A DNA stretch of 64,000 nt from UBA5066 sp046331465 (GTDB lineage: Bacteria; Acidobacteriota; Thermoanaerobaculia; UBA5066), in NCBI GenBank assembly GCA_046331465.1, contig JAXLQV010000001.1, forward strand, positions 1,922,001 through 1,986,000. Direction: 5' to 3'. The position numbers and the translations under genes are program-made. Shown piece by piece: positions 15,301 to 22,181 of this stretch. The notes beneath the pieces are model-generated. The model worked only from the letters and a program-made list of their open reading frames with translations, did not search any database and had not been told where the DNA came from. Positions within the stretch are counted from its first letter, which is position 1. Each line of letters opens with the position of its first letter.

Positions 15301-16138
15301 CGGCGAGGGGGGAATGGGGACCGTCTTCCTCGCGGAGGACCTCCGCCTTCCGAGGGAGGTCGCGATCAAGATCGTCCGGCTCGACCTGGGGGCCGACCCC
15401 GGGATCCGCCTCCGCTTCGTCCGCGAGGCGAACACGCTCGCCCGGCTCTCGCACCCGGGCATCACCGCTCTCTTCGACGCCGGCGAGCTCGAGGACGGCT
15501 CCCTCTACCTCGTGATGGAGAGGCTCCGCGGCCGGGACCTCGGGAGCCTCCTCGCGGCGGAGGGGCGCGGCACGCCCGCGCAGGTCGGCGAGGTGGCGCG
15601 GCAGGCCGGCGCGGCCCTCGCGGCGGCCCATCGCGAGGGGGTCGTCCACCGCGACGTGAAGCCCGAGAACCTCGTCCTGACGCTCGAGGGGGGGCGGCTC
15701 GGCGTGAAGGTCGTCGACTTCGGCCTCGCGCGGGCGCCGGAGACGGAGCGGGGGCTGACGCGGACCGGGATGGTCGTCGGGACGCCCGCGTTCATGGCTC
15801 CCGAGCAGGTCCTCGACGGGCGGGTCTCCGCGGCGACCGACGTCTACGCCCTCGCGGCCGTGGCGTGGGAGGCGCTGACGGGGGTCCGCCTCGTGAAGGG
15901 CGAAGCGGTCGGCGCGATCTTCCACGAGATCCTCGGGGAGAAGGCGTCGCCCCCCTCGCTCTTCCGGCCGGGGCTCACGGCGGAAGTCGACGAGGTCCTG
16001 CTCGCGGCGCTCGCCAAGAGCCCGGGAGAGAGGCCTTCGGACGCGGAGGAGTGGGGGCGCCGTCTCGCGGCCGCCCTCGCCGTCGTTCCCGCGGCCGAGC
16101 CGGGGTGGGGCGAGGCCGCTCCGCGCGGCGGCGCCTGA
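12365..16138 (+). CDS. beta-propeller sensor / Y_Y_Y / Ser/Thr kinase receptor
   Basis: 1257 aa from ATG 12365, which begins a clean signal peptide (LLGALALLAALSGARPAAA). An upstream ATG at 12269 would add a basic leader and is less likely. Residues about 30-640 are repeated propeller blades of the two-component-regulator type (DRDGMIWVGTSYGVSRYDG; similar GxxWxGT repeats recur). A Y_Y_Y-like beta domain (about 640-725) and one TM (about 732-755) follow. Next come a coiled coil (about 758-795), a GAF-like region (about 802-912) and a zinc ribbon (CPRCRRVLSGTERCPDDG, about 938-955). The C-terminal kinase (about 972-1232) has GEGGMG, VAIKI, HRDVKPEN and VDFGLAR. In usual members of this architecture the output is a histidine kinase; here it is a Ser/Thr kinase. 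The ligand, possibly a glycan, is unknown. Confidence 0.88.
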   Translation: MRGALLGALALLAALSGARPAAASRPALRVYGVADGLKYSQAFCVAEDRDGMIWVGTSYGVSRYDGRRFESLTSRDGLPHDSVLALAVTSDGSVWAATQEGLARISPAAGLLGAPRVVPLPPSVRGVASLRPILLAAAGATLWMADGNRVLRLVDGRLEEVPLPPGFGPSVVALGPADAQGCWAGSAGGMAFLGPSGAEALAPLPPGLGVPVAFARDGNAVVALLSKGLVRLEGSGGAASLLAGIPAPVEADVLVRLSDGWAVGTEANGILLVRDGCAPEWIGPAEGLPSATVSGAIVDRTGILWLATEAGLAKLFDLDLRSVPSRLPDLGGMVFTVAPAPGGRLWIGHTEGLSVLDGGAVRRVSLGAAEAAVWAILPLGGEELLAGTPRGLVHVSPGGAKKFPSLPLAGRRRVFDLARGPEGTVWATTIDGIVRFAWDAKAGEPRDAVATTTVDGEAVGETRAIAVEPDGTAWIGTDGKGVLRWDGSRFTWLGVASGLPSGSARAVLPAKGGVFVGTDRGLYVVEKGRARPIESVNRLLDDPWIAALASVGEDLWLATSYSVYRVADGTVVERLDQGSGLVGASTTAEGCLAPLPDGRVAVGMDGGLSLVDASRPRRSPPPPAIAIAGALDGSGAPVVSGRAVRFGAASLTFALRSATFFSEERTLFSERLLPLESDFSPPHLEARARYAGLAPGRYTLEARSVSSSGLHSPRPARFHFTVEPPWWGTTWARAGVLALLLSAVATVSALRTRSFRRRAEELEARVESRTRELVDANARLEEAQARVAQLLESRPDAQLDPASWASALAAELARALGVASIGVFAFDEGGGATHLAGDDVDAPSRAEVENAMPGAFLSPGEAALFPARGASGELLGAVSVPEGATWDEARRRLLAGFAHQLGGALEIRRVRKRLAEAEAARETARAAMESRGIVPAAVCPRCRRVLSGTERCPDDGAPLDASRLLPAVVRERYRLLSVLGEGGMGTVFLAEDLRLPREVAIKIVRLDLGADPGIRLRFVREANTLARLSHPGITALFDAGELEDGSLYLVMERLRGRDLGSLLAAEGRGTPAQVGEVARQAGAALAAAHREGVVHRDVKPENLVLTLEGGRLGVKVVDFGLARAPETERGLTRTGMVVGTPAFMAPEQVLDGRVSAATDVYALAAVAWEALTGVRLVKGEAVGAIFHEILGEKASPPSLFRPGLTAEVDEVLLAALAKSPGERPSDAEEWGRRLAAALAVVPAAEPGWGEAAPRGGA

Positions 16139-16170
16139 TCCCGGCCGGCCGCGTGCGAGACTCGCCCGCG

Positions 16171-17391
16171 GTGAGCCGATTCCCCCCGGCCTTCTCCCCG
16201 CTCCGCCATCGCGACTTCCGTCTCCTCTGGTCCGGGTCGCTCGTCTCGAGCGTCGGAACCTGGATGCAGAAGGTGGCCCAGGGGTGGCTCGTCCTGACGC
16301 TCACCGGCTCCCCGTTCTGGCTCGGCGTCGACGCCTTCCTCGGCGACGCGCCCTTCCTCGCCTTCTCGCTCTTCGGCGGCGTCCTGGCCGACCGCGCGGA
16401 GCGGCGGAGGATCCTCCTCGCGTCGCAGGTCGTCCAGATGAGCTGCGCCCTCACGCTCATGGGACTCGTCCTGGCCGGGCGCGCGACGCTCGCCTCGATC
16501 CTCTCGCTCTCGTTCGTGGCCGGGCTCGCCCAGGCCTTCGGAGCGCCCGCCTTCCAGGCCCTCTTCCCGACGCTCGTCCCCGCCGAGGAGGTCCCGAAGG
16601 CGATCGCGCTGAACTCGATCCAGTTCAACTTCGCGCGCGTCGTCGGGCCGGCGGTCGCGGGCCTCGCGTTCGACCGGCTCGGCGCCGCGGGCTGCATGGG
16701 GCTGAACGGCCTCTCGTTCCTCGCCGTCGTCGTCGCCCTGGCGGCGATCCCGCGTCGCCCCGCGGCGGGAGGCGGCCGGGCGACCGTCCTCGAGGGGCTG
16801 AAGGAGGGGCTCACCGTCGTCTGGACGCGGCCCGCCCTGCGCGGACTCGTCGCCCTCGCGTTCCTCGGAAGCGTCTGCTCGATCCCGCTCGTGACGTTCC
16901 TCCCCGTCTTCGCGAAGGAGGTCTTCCGCGGCGGCGCGGGACGCTACAGCGCCCTGCTCGCCTCGTTCGGCTGCGGGGCGGTCCTCGGCGGGATCGTGGT
17001 GGCGGCGACCGCTTCGCGGACGCGGCGGCGCGGGCTCATCGGCGCTCTGGGCCTCCTCGCGTACGGCGTCCTGACGGCGTCGTTCGGGCTCTCCCGCGCG
17101 CCCGTCCTCTCGTTCGCGCTCCTCGTCGGGGCGGGGGCGTGCCTCATGGTGGTCTTCTCGAGCTTCATGACGCTCGTCCAGGCGAGCGTCGGCGACGCGC
17201 TCCGGGGGCGCGTCGTCAGCATCTACGGCCTCGCGTTCCGCGGAGGGATGCCTCTCGGGAACCTCGCGGCGGGGGCCGCGGCCGCCGCCGTCGGGGCGCC
17301 GGCCGTCCTCGTCGCGTGCGGCCTCACGCTCGTCGCGGCGGGGGGGCTCGTGGCGTCCCGGCGGGGAAGGGACGGCGTCGCCTCGATGTGA
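16171..17391 (+). CDS. MFS transporter of the EntS/MFS_3 type
   Basis: 406 aa from GTG 16171, 32 bp after the propeller kinase, so probably in the same operon. The N-terminus FRLLWSGSLVSSVGTWMQKV with WLVLTLTGSPFWLG is typical of the MFS_3 group (enterobactin-exporter-like and macrolide-efflux-like). There are about 12 TM helices, a cytoplasmic loop DRAERRRILL after TM2, and the family segment SIQFNFARVVGPAVAG. Substrate export is expected, but the substrate is not recognisable. Alternative GTG starts lie slightly upstream (for example 16153). Confidence 0.85.
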   Translation: MSRFPPAFSPLRHRDFRLLWSGSLVSSVGTWMQKVAQGWLVLTLTGSPFWLGVDAFLGDAPFLAFSLFGGVLADRAERRRILLASQVVQMSCALTLMGLVLAGRATLASILSLSFVAGLAQAFGAPAFQALFPTLVPAEEVPKAIALNSIQFNFARVVGPAVAGLAFDRLGAAGCMGLNGLSFLAVVVALAAIPRRPAAGGGRATVLEGLKEGLTVVWTRPALRGLVALAFLGSVCSIPLVTFLPVFAKEVFRGGAGRYSALLASFGCGAVLGGIVVAATASRTRRRGLIGALGLLAYGVLTASFGLSRAPVLSFALLVGAGACLMVVFSSFMTLVQASVGDALRGRVVSIYGLAFRGGMPLGNLAAGAAAAAVGAPAVLVACGLTLVAAGGLVASRRGRDGVASM

Positions 17392-17421
17392 GGGAGGGGG
17401 CGGCGGCTCGCGCTCCGGCGC

Positions 17422-18156
17422 TCAGGGCCAGGAGCGGTAGTCGGTCGTCGTCATGTCGAGCGCGACGCGCCGCCCGTGGAACTCCAGGTTCAGGAAGATC
17501 CTCCCCGGGACCCGGAGCTGCGGAGGCCCGCCCGGCGCCGGGAGCTTCTCGAACTCGGCCCGCAGGAACGCGATGTCCCGGATCTCGGGGGAGACGGTCG
17601 TCTTGACCTCGATCTCGGAGACGAGGCGGCTCTTCTCGTCGAGGTAGAGCGTCGCCTCGTCCTGCGGCCGGCCGAGCCCGCGCCCCTTCATCCGGACGAG
17701 GCCGGGGCGCTCCGGGTCGGGCGGGAGGAGCTGCGCCCCTTCCGCCCAGCGCCGGACGACGTCGGGGGAGAGGCGGGCGTAGAGCTGCATCAGGTCCATC
17801 GCGGCGTCGGCGAGCCGGTCCTCCTCGTCCGCCGACAGCGGGTGCTGGAGCGCGGCCCGCGGGTCGTTCGGGGGGAGGGGCCTCGGGTCGGGTTTCTTCT
17901 CGTACCGGACCGTCTTCTTCGTGACGAGGCCGCCGTCGGGGCCGAGGTGGACGTCCTCGACCTTCGTGACGCGGAGGACGTCGTCGACCTTCATCTCGGT
18001 GCGGAGCCGCCACTGGTAGCGGGCGAGCCCCTCGCGCCCCGTCTCGAGCCCGGAGGCGACGTCGGGAACCGCCGTCGGCGACGGCGGTGCGTCGCCCGGC
18101 GCACCGGCGAGGGCCAGGGCGAGGAGGGGGGCGGAGAGGGGAGGGAGCGTCGGCAC
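17422..18156 (-). CDS. exported protein of unknown function
   Basis: 244 aa. GTG 18156 starts a hydrophobic export signal (LSAPLLALALAGAPGDA). I do not recognise the mature domain. It is mixed alpha/beta, with a central acidic-helical segment (SADEEDRLADAAMDLMQLYARL) and beta-rich C-terminal strands (ATLYLDEKSRLVSEIEVKTT, RVPGRIFLNLEFHGRRVAL). This recalls outer-membrane-lipoprotein-carrier-like (LolA-type) or DUF-type periplasmic folds. It is convergent with the MFS gene and divergent from the Cys/Met-metabolism enzyme. Confidence 0.65.
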   Translation of the reverse strand: MPTLPPLSAPLLALALAGAPGDAPPSPTAVPDVASGLETGREGLARYQWRLRTEMKVDDVLRVTKVEDVHLGPDGGLVTKKTVRYEKKPDPRPLPPNDPRAALQHPLSADEEDRLADAAMDLMQLYARLSPDVVRRWAEGAQLLPPDPERPGLVRMKGRGLGRPQDEATLYLDEKSRLVSEIEVKTTVSPEIRDIAFLRAEFEKLPAPGGPPQLRVPGRIFLNLEFHGRRVALDMTTTDYRSWP

Positions 18157-18201
18157 GCGGGGATTCTTCCACAGGGTCCGGCTCCTGTAGGCTCGCCGGC
18201 G

Positions 18202-19323
18202 ATGCGGATCGAGACCCTCGCCGTCCACGCCGCGTTCTCCGTCGACCCGTCGACGGGCGCGGTCGCCCCTCCCATCCACCTCTCGACGACCTTCGGCCGG
18301 GACGAGGCGGGAACGCCTCTCGCGGGACACACCTACGTGAGGGAGTCGAACCCGACGCAGGACCTCCTCGAGGAGGCGCTCGCGGGGCTGGAAGGGGGCG
18401 AATCGGCGCTCGTCTTCGGCTCCGGGATGGCGGCCGGCCTCGCCGTGGTGCAGGCGCTCCCGCCCGGCAGCCACGTCGTCCTCCCGGAGGACGTCTACTA
18501 CGGCTACCGCGTCGCGGCCCGCGACTTCTTCCCCGGCTGGGGGCTCACGGCCACGTTCGCGCCGCTCGACCGCCCGGGGGCCCTCGCCGCGGCGCTCCGG
18601 CCCGAGACGCGCGTCGTCTGGCTCGAGAGCCCGTCGAACCCGCTCCTGAGGGTGACCGACCTCGCCGCCTCGGCCGCCGTCGCGAGGGAGGCGGGGGCGA
18701 GGGTCGTCGTCGACAACACGTTCGCGACGCCGGTCCTGCAGCGGCCGATCGCCCTCGGGGCCGACGTCGTCCTCCACGCGACGACGAAGGGGATGGGCGG
18801 GCACAGCGACGTGCAGGGCGGGGCGCTCGTCTTCGCGAAGAAGGACGACTTCGCCGAGAAGGTCCGTCACGTCCGGACGATCCTCGGCGCCGTCTCCTCG
18901 CCCTTCAACTCCTGGCTCGTCCTCCGCGGCCTCCGGACGCTCGCCGTGCGGGCGCGTTTCCAGGCGGCGTCGGCCGCCGCCGTGGCGACGGCGCTCTCGG
19001 AGAACACCGCCGTCTCGAAGGTCAACTACCCCGGCCTCCCGAGCCACCCGGGGCACGAGACGGCGCGGAGGCAGATGGACGCGTTCGGCTCGATGATCTC
19101 GCTCCACGTCGCGGGAGGGCGCGAGGCGGCGATCCGGGCGGTCGGGAAGGCGCGGCTCTTCACGCGGGCGACCTCCCTGGGCGGCGTCGAGAGCCTCATC
19201 GAGCACCGGGCGACGAGCGAGGGACCGGCTTCGACGGCGCCGCCCGACCTCGTGCGGCTCTCGATCGGCCTCGAGCACCCGGACGACCTCGTGGCGGACC
19301 TCGAGGCGGCGCTCGGGGCCTGA
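18202..19323 (+). CDS. Cys/Met metabolism PLP-dependent enzyme (cystathionine gamma-synthase/lyase family)
   Basis: 373 aa from ATG 18202. It is a fold-type I PLP enzyme with the family start TLAVHAAFSVDPSTGAVAPP, the tyrosine/arginine pair YVRESNPT, the cofactor phosphate site GSGMAAG and the PLP ring-binding Asp in VVVDNTFATP (D171). The Schiff-base lysine is K196 in HATTKGMGGHSDVQGG, and the C-terminal arginine segment is LVRLSIGLEHPDDL. Synthase (O-succinyl or O-acetylhomoserine plus Cys) versus lyase specificity cannot be settled by eye. TAGGCT lies just upstream of the start, with no Shine-Dalgarno. Confidence 0.9.
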   Translation: MRIETLAVHAAFSVDPSTGAVAPPIHLSTTFGRDEAGTPLAGHTYVRESNPTQDLLEEALAGLEGGESALVFGSGMAAGLAVVQALPPGSHVVLPEDVYYGYRVAARDFFPGWGLTATFAPLDRPGALAAALRPETRVVWLESPSNPLLRVTDLAASAAVAREAGARVVVDNTFATPVLQRPIALGADVVLHATTKGMGGHSDVQGGALVFAKKDDFAEKVRHVRTILGAVSSPFNSWLVLRGLRTLAVRARFQAASAAAVATALSENTAVSKVNYPGLPSHPGHETARRQMDAFGSMISLHVAGGREAAIRAVGKARLFTRATSLGGVESLIEHRATSEGPASTAPPDLVRLSIGLEHPDDLVADLEAALGA

Positions 19324-19468
19324 ACCTCCTCTTCACGCCCGATCCCGTATCATCGGACCGCCGCCGGACAGGGACCCGAGACCGGGAGCCACGGACCGGC
19401 CTCTGGCCCTTCGGCGGGACGTCGTGTCCTCGCCGGGCCAGGAACCCGAACCGATCAGGACGAGGACC

Positions 19469-22111
19469 ATGGAAAAGAAGCCGACACCGAAGCCGAGAAC
19501 GAAGACCGCCCCCGGGCCGAAGAAGCCGGCGCGCAAGGCCCCGGAGAAGCCCGCGACGGCCCCGACCGGCGCCCCCGTCCCCGAGTCCGTGCCCGCGGCG
19601 GAGCCGGCGAGGCGGACCGCGGCGGCGACGACCCGAAAGGCGGCCCCCGCGAAGAAGGCCGCACCGAAGCCGGCCACGGAAAAGGAAACCGGACCGGCCG
19701 GAACGGCGAAGGGCGGAAAGCCCAGGGCGGCACCCCGACAGAAGACTCTCCCCGGGAAGAAGGAGGCGACCAAGGCCATGACCGAGCCGAAGGCTCAGAG
19801 TCCCGCTCCGGTCCCCGATCCCGAAACGACCGCGCCGGAATCCGCGGCCCCCGCGACGGCCCGCGCCGGGGACGAGGAGGTCCCCGGCTACGACGGGCAC
19901 GCGAAGGTCGACCGCCCGTCGCAGGACCCGCTCCCGCCGCCCCCCTACGACCCCGACGTCCCCGAGACGCCCTTCCAGAAGCTGCTGAAGGAGCTCCCGT
20001 TCCTCTCCGACTACTACAACGAGACGTACGTCTACCTCGTCCCGTGCGACCCGGAGAGCCTCTACTGCATCTACGAGGTCGGCGAGACGGCGCGGGAGAG
20101 CCTGAAGGCGCGCTTCGGGGACGACTTCTTCGAGAAGAACTCCCTCCTCCTCCGGGTCTACGACGTCACCGGCGTCTCGTTCGACGGCTTCAACGCGAAC
20201 TCCTTCTTCGAGGTCGACGACTACCTCGCCGACAAGGTCGCCTACTGGGTGAAGGCCGCGGGCGGGCGCGACTACGTCGCCGAGATCGGCTACCGCGCCC
20301 ACGGGACGACGTTCTTCGAGAAGGTCGCGCGGTCGAACTCGGTGTTCGTGCCGCGGGGCAAGGACGAGCCGGCGGAGGTCCACGTCACGTGGGGCTCGAT
20401 CCACGTCCCCTCGAGCGACGTCGAGATCCCCGTCGGCCCCGACCAGTGGCGCTTCAACCAGTACCTCTACTGGAAGCGGCGGAGCCACGCCGCTCCCGAG
20501 GAGAAGGGCTACTGGTCGCTCGTCCTCCACCAGCACCTCCCGTTCGTGCGGCACCCCGAGTACGAGGTGGGGCTCGAGGAGCAGTGGTTCTTCGAGGCGG
20601 TCGTCTCCGTCTACACGCAGCTCCTCCACGTGATGTGGAACCTCGAGCGCGACAAGGTCGACTTCCGCCTCACCGTGAGCCTCACGCCGCCGCTCCTGGC
20701 GATGATGCAGGACCCGCACCTGAAGCTCCGCACGGCGCGGCACATCGACGAGTGCATCAAGCTCGCGACGCGCGAGCGCGACAACGCGCGCGGCAAGCCG
20801 TGGCTCGGCGCCGCCGAGCAGATCCTCTCCCGCTTCTGGATCGCCCGGCACGTCTGGGACGCCTACGAGGGAGACCTGACGCGGGGCTACCGCGACTTCC
20901 AGAACGCGGGCAAGCTCGAGGTCATCACCTGCCCGGCGACGCACTGGATCCTTCCCCTCTACAAGGACTTCCCGGAGGCGATCCGGTCCCAGCTGCAGAC
21001 GGCGAAGAGGCAGTACGAGCGGACCTTCGGGCGGAGCCCGCGGGGGATCTGGCTCGCCGAGAACGCCTGGACGCCGGGGCTCGACTCCTTCCTCGCGGCC
21101 GAGGGGATCCAGTGGTTCCTCGTGAACCCGAGGGGCCTGCGCGAGGGGGACACGCGCCCCTTCTTCGACTCGGCGAACCCCGTCGTCACTCCCGCCGGGA
21201 CCGCCGCGTTCCCGATCGACCCGGAGACCCGCGCGAAGATCTGGTCGCGCGAGAACGGCTTCCCGGGTCACCCGAACTACAAGGAGTGGTACCGCGACCT
21301 CGGCTACGACGCGGACTGGGACTACCTCCCCGAGTACTGGAAGACGGCCGGCGTGCGCCGGAACACCGGGATCAAGTACTTCCGGATCACCGGCCGGGGC
21401 GTCGACCTGGGCGGCAAGACGTACTACGTCCCCGAGTGGGCCGACGAGACGCGCGAGACCCAGGCGGCGCAGTTCGTCTTCGAGCGGGGCGCCCAGGCGA
21501 ACTACTTCTTCGAGAAGCACGGCGGGCGCAAGCCGTGCGTCGTCTCCGCGTACGACGCCGAGCTCTTCGGCCACTGGTGGGAGGAGGGCCCGGGCTTCAT
21601 CGAGTCCGTCTTCCGCAAGCTCCTGTGGGACCAGTCCGTCGTGAGGCCGGCGACGCCCTCCGAGTACCTCGCCGAGAACGCCCACCACCAGCGGATGACC
21701 CCGGGCGCCTCGAGCTGGGGGAAGGGCGACTTCTTCCAGACCTGGGTCGAGGGGCGCGAGTTCCAGCCGAACACCTGGGTCTACCGCCACCTCTTCCGGC
21801 TCATCGGGAAGATGGCCGACCTCGCGACGCGGCACGTCGCGACGACCGACCCGATGCTCAAGCGCGCCCTCGACCAGGCGGCGCGAAGCCTCTTCCTCGC
21901 CGGCGCCTCGGACTGGGGCTTCCTCATCGAGACGGGGCAGGCCGTCCGCTACTCCGAGGTTCAGATCCTCCGGCACCTCGACCGGGCGAAGGAGCTGCTG
22001 CGCCAGGTGGAGGCGGGGCAGATCCACGAGGACTACCTGACGATCCTCGAGGACGCCGACACGATCTTCCCGTACGGCGACATGGACTTCCGCGTCTTCT
22101 GCCGCGGCTAA
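19469..22111 (+). CDS. DUF4912 - GH57 1,4-alpha-glucan branching-type enzyme with Lys/Ala/Pro-rich N-terminal tail
   Basis: 880 aa from ATG 19469; GTG 19424 is an alternative. Residues 1 to about 140 are low-complexity Lys/Ala/Pro/Thr, histone-H1-like. A DUF4912 domain follows (about 170-300: TYVYLVPCDPESLYCIYEVG). The C-terminal GH57/DUF1957 domain begins WSLVLHQHLPFVRHPEYE. The family nucleophile is E531 in GIWLAENAWTPG and the acid/base is D696 in YDAELFGHWWEEG, both conserved. GH57 enzymes of this type form alpha-1,6 branches in glycogen-like glucans. The branching-type assignment rests on those motifs; no glycogen synthase is adjacent. The basic tail could bind polyanions or nucleoid, which is inference. 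Confidence 0.9.
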   Translation: MEKKPTPKPRTKTAPGPKKPARKAPEKPATAPTGAPVPESVPAAEPARRTAAATTRKAAPAKKAAPKPATEKETGPAGTAKGGKPRAAPRQKTLPGKKEATKAMTEPKAQSPAPVPDPETTAPESAAPATARAGDEEVPGYDGHAKVDRPSQDPLPPPPYDPDVPETPFQKLLKELPFLSDYYNETYVYLVPCDPESLYCIYEVGETARESLKARFGDDFFEKNSLLLRVYDVTGVSFDGFNANSFFEVDDYLADKVAYWVKAAGGRDYVAEIGYRAHGTTFFEKVARSNSVFVPRGKDEPAEVHVTWGSIHVPSSDVEIPVGPDQWRFNQYLYWKRRSHAAPEEKGYWSLVLHQHLPFVRHPEYEVGLEEQWFFEAVVSVYTQLLHVMWNLERDKVDFRLTVSLTPPLLAMMQDPHLKLRTARHIDECIKLATRERDNARGKPWLGAAEQILSRFWIARHVWDAYEGDLTRGYRDFQNAGKLEVITCPATHWILPLYKDFPEAIRSQLQTAKRQYERTFGRSPRGIWLAENAWTPGLDSFLAAEGIQWFLVNPRGLREGDTRPFFDSANPVVTPAGTAAFPIDPETRAKIWSRENGFPGHPNYKEWYRDLGYDADWDYLPEYWKTAGVRRNTGIKYFRITGRGVDLGGKTYYVPEWADETRETQAAQFVFERGAQANYFFEKHGGRKPCVVSAYDAELFGHWWEEGPGFIESVFRKLLWDQSVVRPATPSEYLAENAHHQRMTPGASSWGKGDFFQTWVEGREFQPNTWVYRHLFRLIGKMADLATRHVATTDPMLKRALDQAARSLFLAGASDWGFLIETGQAVRYSEVQILRHLDRAKELLRQVEAGQIHEDYLTILEDADTIFPYGDMDFRVFCRG

Positions 22112-22181
22112 CACGTTGACCGCCCACGGCTTCCCTGGGGCCTTGCCCCGGGGGAGCCGTGGGTGCACCATTCCCGGCCTC

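Noticed and set aside
13144..16170. Second long frame inside the propeller kinase
   Set aside because: It is Arg-rich in the part that overlaps the kinase and becomes the MFS protein only after GTG 16171.
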